64,000 nt of DNA from Arthrobacter pascens (lineage in GTDB: Bacteria; Actinomycetota; Actinomycetes; Actinomycetales; Micrococcaceae), in the NCBI RefSeq assembly GCF_030815585.1, contig NZ_JAUSWY010000001.1:4464001-4528000 (forward strand), given 5' to 3'. Within the stretch, counting starts at the first letter, position 1, and the number at the start of each line of letters is the position of its first letter. Positions 41,746 to 50,124 of the stretch are shown piece by piece. The position numbers and the translations under genes were made by a program. The notes under the pieces were generated by a model. The model was not told the DNA's origin, did not search any database, and saw only the letters and a list, made by a program, of their open reading frames with translations.

Positions 41746-43532
41746 AACGGGAGATGACCGGCACGCTCGAGGCGACCAGCCGGACCGAGGGACGCTGGAA
41801 GGCCCGTGATGTGTGGTGTGCTCTGGCGGGCGTCGTGTCGCTGGGGCTTGCGGTGGGGGCCGCTTCCACGGTGGCGGTGCCCGTGGACAGCGACCTGGGG
41901 CTCGTCGCTGTGCTGCCCTACCCGTTTTGGGTGGGGCTCCTGCTTCTGAACGTCGCCTTCGTTGTGGCGCTGCGGGGGGATGCCGCGGGCCCGGCGCGCC
42001 GCCCGGTCATGGTGTGGCTCGTTGTGGTGCTCGTGCTCGTGCTCTTCGGGACCGCTGCCTTCGTGACGGGCGTACCGCGGGGTGAGGTCGCGTTCCGTCA
42101 TCTCGGTATTGCCGACGCCCTCTCGGGCAGTCAGGGGATCGACCCGGACATCGATGCGTACTTCAACTGGCCGGGTTTCTTCGCGCTCCTGGCGACGGTG
42201 TTCCGGGCGACCGGTCTGGACCCGGTGGCTGTTGCCTTGTGGGCGCCGGTGCTCAACATGGGTCTGTGGCTCGCTGCCCTGGGCGTGCTGACGCGCTATT
42301 TGACGAGCGATCCGCGACGGCTCTGGCTTGTGCTCTGGGTCTTCTGTCTTGGCAACTGGCAGGACCAGGACTACCTGTCTCCCCAGGCCTTCGGCTTCTT
42401 CCTGTACCTTGTCGTGATCGCGCTGCTCGTGGGCCCGTTGGCCGCGCGGGCCCCCGGGTTCCGCGGCTTCCGAGACGTCGACCTGACGGCGTGGTGGCGA
42501 GGGCGGTCGCCCGCCGAGCCCCGGCCGGGGCACCGGGTGAGCGCCCTCGTGGTGACGCTCTTGCTCGTCACGGTCATCTGCGCGAGCCATCAGCTGACGC
42601 CGTTCATGGTACTCATCGCCATCACCGCTCTGACGCTGAGCGGACGTGTCTGGCCCAGCCGGCTGCCTCTGATCACCGCAGTGGTGCTGACGCTGTGGCT
42701 CGTCTACCCCGCGAGTGCATACCTCATCGGGAATCCACCCCTGGCCGAAGCAGGACTGCAGGCCGCGACCGAGGCGAACGTCATCGACCGCCTGACCGGG
42801 ACCGCCGGGCACGTGCTCGTGGTGCAGGGCCGGATCGTTCTGACCCTCGTGCTGTGGGCACTCGCCGCGGTCGGGGCGGTGCGCGACTGGCGCAGAGGAC
42901 GCCTCGACATCCGGGTGGTCCTCCTCGCCGTCGCTCCACTGCTGCTCTTCCCCGCGCAGTTGTACGGCGGGGAGATGCTCATCCGCATCTCGCTGTTCGC
43001 GCTGCCCTTCATCGCCTTGCAGGCGTGCTCGGTCCTGCTTCCCACGGACGGCAGCACACGCCCCTCCTGGCGCGCCGCGGGGAGCCTTGCGCTCACCTGC
43101 TTCCTGCTGGCCGTGCTGACCGTGACGGGCCGGTTCGGGAACGCCCAGTATGACGTCTTCACCGACGCTGAGATCGCGGCCGTCGCCGCCGCGCAGGATC
43201 TCGCGCCCCCCGGCTCGGTGATGATCTCGGCTGCCTACCCGACGCCGTGGCGCAGCGAGGCCTACCTCGAACACCGGTACCGGACGATCGACTACATGTG
43301 CCGGTCCGACTTGTCGACGGCGACGTGTGGCCCACTCGTCTACGACTACGCCCGGGACAACCCTGCCGGTGCCGTCGTGCTGCTCACGCGCTCGTCGGAG
43401 GCGAGTCTGGTGCTCCAGGGCACCAGCAGCGCGCCAGGCTTCGCCGAGCTGGAGGAGTGGCTGAGCACGCAGGACGGCGTGGAGCTCGCGTTCAGCAACG
43501 ACGACGCACGCGTGTACCGGGTGACGCCATGA
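41742..43532 (+). CDS. Large polytopic membrane protein, putative polymerase or GT-C enzyme, copy B
   Basis: 596 residues, same sequence as copy A (34976-36766), with all helices, the DPDIDAYFNWPG loop, the NWQDQDYLSPQ loop and the soluble C-terminal domain. Because its start overlaps the remnant reading frame, translation coupling has survived the upstream deletions. Confidence 0.7.
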   Translation: MKREMTGTLEATSRTEGRWKARDVWCALAGVVSLGLAVGAASTVAVPVDSDLGLVAVLPYPFWVGLLLLNVAFVVALRGDAAGPARRPVMVWLVVVLVLVLFGTAAFVTGVPRGEVAFRHLGIADALSGSQGIDPDIDAYFNWPGFFALLATVFRATGLDPVAVALWAPVLNMGLWLAALGVLTRYLTSDPRRLWLVLWVFCLGNWQDQDYLSPQAFGFFLYLVVIALLVGPLAARAPGFRGFRDVDLTAWWRGRSPAEPRPGHRVSALVVTLLLVTVICASHQLTPFMVLIAITALTLSGRVWPSRLPLITAVVLTLWLVYPASAYLIGNPPLAEAGLQAATEANVIDRLTGTAGHVLVVQGRIVLTLVLWALAAVGAVRDWRRGRLDIRVVLLAVAPLLLFPAQLYGGEMLIRISLFALPFIALQACSVLLPTDGSTRPSWRAAGSLALTCFLLAVLTVTGRFGNAQYDVFTDAEIAAVAAAQDLAPPGSVMISAAYPTPWRSEAYLEHRYRTIDYMCRSDLSTATCGPLVYDYARDNPAGAVVLLTRSSEASLVLQGTSSAPGFAELEEWLSTQDGVELAFSNDDARVYRVTP

Positions 43533-43867
43533 GCGGCGGAGTCAGCCGGCTCACCGTGGCGCTCGGTCTCGCGGCCGTCGCGCTGTCGCTGGTGACGCTC
43601 ATCGGGCTGCCGACACCGCTGCAGGCCGTCGCCGCGACAGCGGTCCTGGTCCTGCTCCCGGGGCAGGCACTGGCCCGACTCACGCAGGTGAGCGACCTCG
43701 CGCTCGGCGCGCTGCTCGTCCTGGCGCTCGGCCTCGCCGCGCTCACGGCGGTGTCCACGGCAATGTTCTACCTCGCCGTGTGGTCCTGGCAGGGCTGCGT
43801 GGTCACGATGGCCGTCATCACCGTCCTCGCGTGCACGGCACGCGCACGGCAGGAGGCCACGTCATGA
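43529..43867 (+). CDS. Small membrane protein (112 aa), copy B
   Basis: Third copy of the three-helix protein, identical to the one at 36763. Overlaps the large membrane gene upstream and the 71-residue gene downstream by ATGA. Confidence 0.58.
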   Translation: MSGGVSRLTVALGLAAVALSLVTLIGLPTPLQAVAATAVLVLLPGQALARLTQVSDLALGALLVLALGLAALTAVSTAMFYLAVWSWQGCVVTMAVITVLACTARARQEATS

Positions 43868-44079
43868 TCAACCTCATGATCGACCTGGCCGGACTGCTCG
43901 CGGCTGCCGCGCTGCTCATCACCCTCATCGCGCTCGAGGTCCGACGCGCCGGACCAGACACCGGACAGTCCACACGCCCGAGGCTCCTCGGCCGAACAGT
44001 GAGCCCCAGGGTCGTCGCCGTCATGTGGACGACGTACCTGCTCCTCTTCCTCCCACGCGTGCTGGGACTGCTCACGTGA
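43864..44079 (+). CDS. Small membrane protein (71 aa), copy B
   Basis: Third copy of the two-helix protein, identical to 37098-37313. Overlaps the following phosphoesterase remnant by GTGA. Confidence 0.56.
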   Translation: MINLMIDLAGLLAAAALLITLIALEVRRAGPDTGQSTRPRLLGRTVSPRVVAVMWTTYLLLFLPRVLGLLT

Positions 44080-44255
44080 ACCGCCCCACGCGGTGGCGGC
44101 TCCACAGCAACCTCCACCTGGGCGTCTCCGACGACGACCCCCGCCGCCCCGGCAGAGTGCTGCCCGAGTTCCTGCGCCACGAAGTGCTCACAGCCTCCCG
44201 GAGCGGTTACATAGGCATCCTCGCCACGGGCCCATATCATCTGACGTATGCGTAA
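44076..44255 (+). pseudogene. Truncated metallophosphoesterase (59 aa)
   Basis: Begins VNRPTRWRLHSNLHLGVSDDD, homologous to the start of the intact gene at 37917, then diverges after LPEFLRHEVLTA and stops at 44255. The first metal ligand is changed: SDLHLG in the intact gene reads SNLHLG here. It overlaps the start of the GH16-phosphoesterase gene by eight bases, so it may now serve only as a translated spacer. Confidence 0.8.
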
Positions 44256-45951
44256 ACACGTGGTCGCCCTTGGGGTAGCGGCAATCTTCCTGGCCGGCTG
44301 CTCGGCCCCTTCACCTCAACCGGCAGAAACGACGCCGGCGCCGGCCGCCACATCAGCATCAGCCACGCCGGCCCCTGCTACGCCGACCCCTGCTACGTCA
44401 ACGACAGGCTCGGCCGCGACAGATCTGAACTGGGGCACGCCGACCGCTGGCGACGAGTTCGACTATACCGGCGCACCGGACGCCGCGAAGTGGTCCGTCT
44501 ACAACAGTGCCGGGCACGCGGGGAATGGAATTCGGAGTCCCCAGCAGGTCACGGTAGACGGTTCCAAAATGGTCATAACTGGAACACCGGACGGCACGAC
44601 CGCTGGAATGAGCGCGAAGTTTGCAAACCAGAAGTACGGCCGGTGGGAGGTCCGCGCGGCGGGTTCGGGTGACAATGAGTACCATATGGTGTCGCTCCTG
44701 TGGCCGGATAGTAGGAATTGGCCGTGTGACGGCGAAGTTGACTACGCGGAGACGACTGGTGACTGGAACGCCATCACGTTCTTCCACCACTACTCATGTG
44801 AAAACCGTCAGGTGTCCGCGTCCAAAACCCTGGACGTTTCACAGTTCCACAACTACGCAGTGGACTGGTCTCCGGCCGGGATTGTCGGCTACATTGACGG
44901 CGTGAAGTGGTTCGAGACCACCGACCCGGCGCACCAGCCCCCAGGCGGGATGCACCAGACGCTACAACTGGATTGGTTCCCCGACAGCACGGCCGACGGC
45001 GCTGGCGAGATGCGAGTGGATTGGGTTCGCGTGTATGCGGCGGCCGCTCCCCCTCCCCCGCAGGCGGCATCCGGTGAGTCGTTTGAGTTCGCCGCCACCG
45101 GGGATATGAACCCTGCGGGTAACACGTCGGCCACGTCGCACAGTGGTAAAAATGCAGCTAGCATCATCGCCGGTCTCGACGACGGTTCGCTGGACAACTT
45201 CCTTGCGCTGGGCGATTTCCAGTATGACAAGGGCACCTGTTCCGAGCTCGGGGCTTACCACCAGTTGTGGGGTCCGGCTATGGCTAAGACGTACTGGACC
45301 GCTGGACCGAATCATGATGTTGAACCCGGCAAGAATGACGACGTTGACCGGTACATGGATGGGCAGTGCGTGTCCACGGAGAAGAGCGCGACGAACGCCG
45401 ATCCTGGACGGTTCCAAGACGCTCTTGAATGGTATTCGTTCGACAAAGGCAACTGGCACATTCTTGTAGCGCCTACGGCCACATGGCGTTATGACGCTAC
45501 GCGGGCGCAGGCGATGACCTCGGAGATGGATGCCGACCTGAAGGCGGCGAAGGCCGCCGGAAAGCATCTGGCGGTTATGTACCATGATCCGTATTTCACC
45601 AGCGACACGAAGAGCCATACCCGCTTCTCCAAGGCGAAGCCGTGGATTGACGTGTTCTGGGCGAACCGCGTTCGTGTGTTGCTGTCCGGCTCACAGCACA
45701 ATTATGAGCGGACCTGCCCGATTAACAACGCGGACAAGTGCGTTGGGGACGGGATGCAACAATTCCAGGTGTCCACTGGTGGAATCGGCCTCCGGGAGTT
45801 CACCAGCAACCCCTCTTATGTGGAGCGGAAGTTTAGCGACACATGGGGTCACTTACGGATGAGCCTCAAGGCTGACGGCTCGTATACGTGGGAATTCCGT
45901 CCCGTTTCTGGCGGAATGCAGACTGACAGCGGGTCTCGAGGCCCCGGCTAA
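44248..45951 (+). CDS. Lipoprotein fusing GH16 glycoside hydrolase and metallophosphoesterase
   Basis: This 567-residue protein has a lipoprotein signal (VVALGVAAIFLAGC), a Pro/Thr/Ala-rich linker to about residue 60, a GH16 domain (about 65-267) with catalytic EVDYAE (E163, D165, E168), and a C-terminal calcineurin-like phosphoesterase domain (about 278-560). The latter shows AATGDMN, LGDFQYDKG, GPNHDVE, MYHDPYF and SGSQHNYER, in the order of purple-acid-phosphatase-like enzymes. It should sit outside the membrane and could cut a glycan and remove phosphate from it. The GH16 part is nearly identical to 25573-26200. Confidence 0.85.
   Translation: MRKHVVALGVAAIFLAGCSAPSPQPAETTPAPAATSASATPAPATPTPATSTTGSAATDLNWGTPTAGDEFDYTGAPDAAKWSVYNSAGHAGNGIRSPQQVTVDGSKMVITGTPDGTTAGMSAKFANQKYGRWEVRAAGSGDNEYHMVSLLWPDSRNWPCDGEVDYAETTGDWNAITFFHHYSCENRQVSASKTLDVSQFHNYAVDWSPAGIVGYIDGVKWFETTDPAHQPPGGMHQTLQLDWFPDSTADGAGEMRVDWVRVYAAAAPPPPQAASGESFEFAATGDMNPAGNTSATSHSGKNAASIIAGLDDGSLDNFLALGDFQYDKGTCSELGAYHQLWGPAMAKTYWTAGPNHDVEPGKNDDVDRYMDGQCVSTEKSATNADPGRFQDALEWYSFDKGNWHILVAPTATWRYDATRAQAMTSEMDADLKAAKAAGKHLAVMYHDPYFTSDTKSHTRFSKAKPWIDVFWANRVRVLLSGSQHNYERTCPINNADKCVGDGMQQFQVSTGGIGLREFTSNPSYVERKFSDTWGHLRMSLKADGSYTWEFRPVSGGMQTDSGSRGPG
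44440..45045 (+). repeat. Inverted repeat arm 2: GH16 domain DNA
   Basis: Counterpart of 25590-26195 on the opposite strand. Long identical stretches (about 80 bases near the active site) mixed with scattered differences suggest gene conversion or a recent copy. Confidence 0.8.
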
Positions 45952-46029
45952 TTCCTAGGGCCGGCTTGATGCCATGCCCTGGCGGTAAGTCGCCCTGCGT
46001 GCCGGTTAACTCCCGGATTGACCGAAATA
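45952..46029. terminator. Probable bidirectional terminator region between convergent genes
   Basis: The 78-bp gap holds nested inverted repeats, CCGGC...GCCGG outside and GGCG-GTAAGT-CGCC inside (about 45961-46011). No T-tract. It separates the plus-strand island from the minus-strand sugar operon. Confidence 0.35.
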
Positions 46030-46689
46030 TTACATGAGGGGGCCGGCAGCGCCAGGACCGAAGTCAACGGCATGGGCCGGAACGCCGATCCAGGTTTCCC
46101 CGTCCGGGACGTTGCTTAGTACGGCGGCACCCATCCCGATCGTGGCGTAGGCTCCCACCGACGTCCGTTCCCGCACGCTTGAGTTCATGCCCAGGTACGC
46201 GGCCCGCCCTACCCGCACGCCCCCGCCCAGGGAGACCCCGGCTGCGAACGTCGAGAAGTCCGCCACGTCGTCGTCGTGCGTGAACGTGACCCCCGGCATA
46301 ACAACAACATGCTCCCCGAGCGTGACAGACGCCGTCAGGGTGACGTTCGGCAGCAGGATGCTGCCCCTGCCTATCCGGCAGCCCTCCGGGGGCCGGACAG
46401 TGGGGTCGATGGCCCTGGCGTAGCGGCTCTCCGTGAGGCCCAGCCCAGTCAGCCGTTCCACCACGGACTCACGGGCGCGGCCCGATTCGAGGCACACCAG
46501 CAACAGGGCATGGGTGTATTCCACTGCATCTTCAATGGTGCCGAGCACCGGCGCGCCGTCCACCGATGTGCCGGACAATTCCTCATCGTCGTCCAACAAC
46601 CCCAGTACGTCGTACTGGCCACTGTTGCGCACCATGGCCAACACTTCCCGGGCCAGTCCGCTGGCCGCGAGCAGAATGAGCTCGCTCAC
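46030..46689 (-). CDS. PglD/NeuD-type sugar O- or N-acyltransferase
   Basis: This 219-residue protein has an N-terminal Rossmann-like PglD_N domain (ELILLAASGLAREVLAMV, DVLGLLDDD) and a C-terminal left-handed beta-helix of hexapeptide repeats (GRGSILLPNVTLTASVTLGEHVVVMPGVTF, VGAYATIGMGAAVLSNVPDG). Such enzymes acetylate an amino group on a nucleotide-linked sugar. The histidine in FTHDDDVADF may be the catalytic base. It is the last gene of a four-gene operon and overlaps the aminotransferase by four bases. Confidence 0.88.
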   Translation of the reverse strand: MSELILLAASGLAREVLAMVRNSGQYDVLGLLDDDEELSGTSVDGAPVLGTIEDAVEYTHALLLVCLESGRARESVVERLTGLGLTESRYARAIDPTVRPPEGCRIGRGSILLPNVTLTASVTLGEHVVVMPGVTFTHDDDVADFSTFAAGVSLGGGVRVGRAAYLGMNSSVRERTSVGAYATIGMGAAVLSNVPDGETWIGVPAHAVDFGPGAAGPLM

Positions 46690-47867
46690 GCGCCAACCTC
46701 GCCGGCGGCAGCGCGGATGCTGACGATGACGCGGTTCATTTCCTCGTCATCCAGTTCGTGGAAGACGGGGAGTATCAGGGTCCTGTCGGAAAGCCGTTCA
46801 GTGTTCAGCAGCCCGGCATTGCCAGTATCGCGCCACCGGTAGGCGGGCTGGCGGTGCGCCGCCATGATTCCGCGCTGGGCAGAGATGCCGGCTGCAGCCA
46901 GACAGGCCATCAGCCCCTCGCGATCGGTGGCGAACGCAGGCAGGACCTCGAGCCAGAACGACTGGAAGTTGGTGGTGCCGTACGGCGGATCGGAAATGAA
47001 CCGCAGACCCCGAAGGCCGGCAAGGCCTGCGACGTACCGTGCCGCAATCTCCCGCCGCCGGTTCACCACCTGGGCGAGCCGGCCCAGCTGGACGATTCCG
47101 ACGGCGGCCTGCAGGTCCGTCATCCGGTAGTCGAAGCCGATCTCGACGTAGACCTCCGGCGGTGACTGCAAGGACGCCAGCAACGACGACCTATGGTGGT
47201 CAGCGGCCGATACGCTCCTGGAGTGCTCGCGGAGGGTCCGGGCGCGTGCCGCCCAGTCCGCGCGGTGCGTGGTCAGCATGCCTCCTTCACCCGTGGTGAG
47301 GATCTTGCCGGGGTGGAAAGACCAGACCGTCACATCCGCCCCCGTGCCCACCGGCCGTCCCTTGTACTGCGATCCCACGGCACACGCGGCGTCTTCGATC
47401 ACGGTGATCCCGTGGCGGTCGCAGAGCTCCCTGATGGGGTCCAGATCGACGGGCACCCCGCCCTGGTCCACCACTATCACCGCGCGGGTATCCATGGTCA
47501 GGGCCGCCCGGATGGTCTCGGCCGTTGCATTGCCGGTGGCCGGTTCAACGTCGCAGAACACCGGCCGCGCCCCCACGTAGGTCACAGCGTTTGGGGCAGC
47601 TATGAAGGACAGCGATGGCACCACCACATCGTCTCCGGTACCGATGCCGGCAACCACCAGCGCCAGGTGCAGGGCGGTAGTGCAGCTGGAGGCCGCGACG
47701 GCGTGACGCACCTCCATCGCTGCGCTGAAGCCCGCTTCGAACTCCTTGACCTTGGGCCCTTGGGCCAGCCAGCCGGAGGCAACCACCTCAGCCAGGGCAC
47801 GGGCTTCTTCCTCGCCGAGCCATGGCTTCATGACGTTGATCCGGCCAAGGACTGGTTCTGCTGTCAC
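46686..47867 (-). CDS. DegT/DnrJ/EryC1/StrS aminotransferase
   Basis: This 393-residue PLP-dependent enzyme transfers an amino group to a keto-sugar nucleotide. It starts KPWLGEEEARALAEVVASGWLAQGPKVKEFE, contains AASSCTTALHLAL and IEDAACAVGSQYKG, and has the PLP lysine in WSFHPGKILTTGEGGM. With the acyltransferase downstream it would make an N-acetylated amino sugar, as in PglE/PglD or WbpE/WbpD pairs. Overlaps its neighbours by ATGA. Confidence 0.92.
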   Translation of the reverse strand: MTAEPVLGRINVMKPWLGEEEARALAEVVASGWLAQGPKVKEFEAGFSAAMEVRHAVAASSCTTALHLALVVAGIGTGDDVVVPSLSFIAAPNAVTYVGARPVFCDVEPATGNATAETIRAALTMDTRAVIVVDQGGVPVDLDPIRELCDRHGITVIEDAACAVGSQYKGRPVGTGADVTVWSFHPGKILTTGEGGMLTTHRADWAARARTLREHSRSVSAADHHRSSLLASLQSPPEVYVEIGFDYRMTDLQAAVGIVQLGRLAQVVNRRREIAARYVAGLAGLRGLRFISDPPYGTTNFQSFWLEVLPAFATDREGLMACLAAAGISAQRGIMAAHRQPAYRWRDTGNAGLLNTERLSDRTLILPVFHELDDEEMNRVIVSIRAAAGEVGA

Positions 47868-48859
47868 CGGGAATCAACTTTCCTTGTTGCGGTGATCCCG
47901 TCCTGCACCGGTTTCCACCAGCTGACCAGTTCGCGGAGCCCTTCCTCAAGCTGCACTTCTGCTTCGAATCCCAGATCCTGGCGGGCGGCTGTGGTGTCGG
48001 CGAGGCGGCGGACCACATTCTTGACCAGCCGCTCCGGGCCGTGCTCCACAGCGAGGTCGGAGTCCATGACGCGAAGCAGCGTCCGGGCCATCTCCAACAG
48101 GGTCGTCTCGGTTCCGCTGGCGATGTTGTAGGTCCCGTGGCTGACGTCGCTTGCGGCTGCCAGGACATTGGCCCGGGCGACGTCGGCCGTATAGACAAAG
48201 TCCATGGTCTGGAGTCCGTCGCCGAAGATCAGTGGCCGTTCGCCATCCGTGATCCGTTCCATCCAGCGGACCAGCGTCTCGGTATACGGGCCGTGGACGT
48301 CCATCCGCGGACCATAGACATTGAAGTAGCGGAGCATCACATAATCCAGCCCGGTCATGGCGTGGAAGCTGCGGGCCATCCCCTCATTGAAGGACTTGGC
48401 GGCGCCGTAGAACGTGTCGTTGTTGGCATGGTGGTGGCGCTCCGTCGTGGGAAACTGTTCCGCCATGCCGTAGACCGAAGCACTTGAGGCGGCGATCAGC
48501 TTGTCCGCGCCGTGCTCGGCCGCAGCTTCAAATACGTTGAAGGTCCCGTTCACCAGGACTTCCAGGGCAAAGCGGGGTTCTTCCGCACATTGGGTGAGGC
48601 GAATGGCTGCCTGGTGGAACACCAGGTCCTTGCCCTTGGTGAGATCGTGAACCAGGTCGCGGTTGCGGATGTTGCCCTGGACCAGTTCCACCTGCCCGGT
48701 GGCCAGCGCACCGGCCAGATTCACTATCCGGCCCCGGACCATGTTGTCCAGCACGTCAATCCGGTTCACGCCGGCCTTGAGCAGCGCATCCACCAGGGTT
48801 GAGCCTACTGTTCCGGCGCCACCCGTCACCAGGACATTTGCCCCCTCGAGCTCGCTCAC
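47864..48859 (-). CDS. NAD-dependent epimerase/dehydratase
   Basis: This 331-residue extended SDR protein has the GGAGTVGS nucleotide-binding loop near the N-terminus, DNMVRG after strand 2, SSASVYG, and the catalytic YxxxK in FYGAAKSFNEG. It acts on a nucleotide sugar by epimerisation, dehydration or decarboxylation; the exact reaction cannot be read off. It overlaps the genes on both sides by four bases. Confidence 0.9.
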   Translation of the reverse strand: MSELEGANVLVTGGAGTVGSTLVDALLKAGVNRIDVLDNMVRGRIVNLAGALATGQVELVQGNIRNRDLVHDLTKGKDLVFHQAAIRLTQCAEEPRFALEVLVNGTFNVFEAAAEHGADKLIAASSASVYGMAEQFPTTERHHHANNDTFYGAAKSFNEGMARSFHAMTGLDYVMLRYFNVYGPRMDVHGPYTETLVRWMERITDGERPLIFGDGLQTMDFVYTADVARANVLAAASDVSHGTYNIASGTETTLLEMARTLLRVMDSDLAVEHGPERLVKNVVRRLADTTAARQDLGFEAEVQLEEGLRELVSWWKPVQDGITATRKVDSR

Positions 48860-49980
48860 AGGGCACGCTCCAGCCTGAGCTCGGAATCTGCCACCTCGGC
48901 TCCTGCAACTGCGGATGCCTGGCCACCACGGCTGAGGCTTCGGGTTATCGCTTCGAGTACTGAGAGAACCCGCAGTCCGGAGGCGCCGCCGGTGCGCGCC
49001 TCACGCCTGTTGCGGATGCAGTAGGCCAGCTCCTCCACCACCTGGCTCAGGGCCTCCCGTTCCGGCAGGGCAGGGGACCAGGTGTCGCCCAGGCGGTATG
49101 AGATGGCGGAGGTCTTCCGTTCGCCGGGCGAATTCGGCTGCCGGTTCAGGCTGACTCCCCGGTCATACACACTGAGCCGTTGCTGCGGGTTGAGGTCGTC
49201 CCACACCAGGGTGCGGCGGGATCCGCCGATCACCGTCTGCCGGATCTTGGTGGGGCTCAGCCAGTTCACGTGCAGGTGGGCGGCGGCATTGTTGGGAAGC
49301 CTGAAGTTCAGGTGGCCCACGCAATCCCGGCCGGTGCCCAGCGGATCTGCTCCGAAAGCCGAGACTTCGGCTGGGTTCAGTCCACCGGGGAGCACAAAGT
49401 CAAGGATTGCCAGGTCGTGCGGCGCCAGGTCCCAGAACACGTCGACGTCTGGCTTCACCAGCCCCAGGTTGAGCCGAACGGAATCCACAAACAGGATCTC
49501 CCCCAGTGAACCTCCCCGGACCAGCTCCTGCATCTTGAGCGCGGCCGGTGTATAGCAATGCGTGTGGTCTGCCATCAGCACCAGCCCGTTCGCTTCGGCC
49601 TCGGCCATCATTACCAGCCCGTGCGCCCGACTGTCCGCCAGCGGCTGTTCCACCAGGACGTGCTTGCCGGCGCGCAGCGCCACCAAAGCGGACCGGTAGT
49701 GGGTCCGTGCCGGCGTTGCGATCGCCACCGCGTCTGCGTCCACCGTATCCAGTAGTTTGTCGAGGGATTCGACCACGGGAATGTCCCCCAGCGTGGCAGC
49801 CAGTTTGCTGGCGCGGTTCATCTCCAGGTCGCAGATGGCTGCGACCTCCCAGTCAGGGCTGGCGTGCAGGTTGCGGGCAAGGTTGGTCCCCCAGTATCCG
49901 GCCCCGACGACGGCGATTCTGAGTTTCCGGATCGGTTGCCGGTGGGTGGGGACGTGGAACGGATTGGCGAAGGTCCTCAT
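48856..49980 (-). CDS. Gfo/Idh/MocA family oxidoreductase
   Basis: This 374-residue protein has an N-terminal Rossmann fold (IAVVGAGYWGTNLARNL), the DAVAIATPARTHY strand and the GKHVLVEQPLA motif (EKP variant, EQP here), then VFWDLAPHDLAILDFV in the C-terminal substrate domain. First gene of the minus-strand operon. In WbpB-type pathways such an enzyme oxidises C3 of a UDP-sugar acid before amination, which suits the gene order here. Confidence 0.9.
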   Translation of the reverse strand: MRTFANPFHVPTHRQPIRKLRIAVVGAGYWGTNLARNLHASPDWEVAAICDLEMNRASKLAATLGDIPVVESLDKLLDTVDADAVAIATPARTHYRSALVALRAGKHVLVEQPLADSRAHGLVMMAEAEANGLVLMADHTHCYTPAALKMQELVRGGSLGEILFVDSVRLNLGLVKPDVDVFWDLAPHDLAILDFVLPGGLNPAEVSAFGADPLGTGRDCVGHLNFRLPNNAAAHLHVNWLSPTKIRQTVIGGSRRTLVWDDLNPQQRLSVYDRGVSLNRQPNSPGERKTSAISYRLGDTWSPALPEREALSQVVEELAYCIRNRREARTGGASGLRVLSVLEAITRSLSRGGQASAVAGAEVADSELRLERAL

Positions 49981-50124
49981 GTCACTTTCTTTCCCCGAGT
50001 GTTGCCCGTGATGCCAAATTACTCCGGCGCGGGCGCCTTTGGCCGCGAAACGAGAGGGGCTTTGTGGGTGCGGGAAGGGAACAGTGTGGAAACTGTGGGT
50101 ACCTGCAATCCTGCGGGTTTCGCC
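49981..50124. promoter_or_regulatory. Promoter region of the nucleotide-sugar operon
   Basis: 144 bp between the LuxR-type regulator stop and the Gfo/Idh start, all on the minus strand. It should hold the operon promoter; no clear hexamers stand out. Confidence 0.3.

Larger units (their letters stand above)
40430..44112 (+). repeat. Segmental duplication, copy B (deleted version)
   Basis: Direct repeat of 31734-37346. It lacks the equivalents of 32953-33135 (183 bp) and 33225-34968 (1744 bp), which removes most of the GT2 gene and the whole flippase. Only a handful of single-base differences are visible elsewhere (for example in the kinase gene and just after it), which indicates a very recent duplication or continuing gene conversion. 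Confidence 0.93.
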
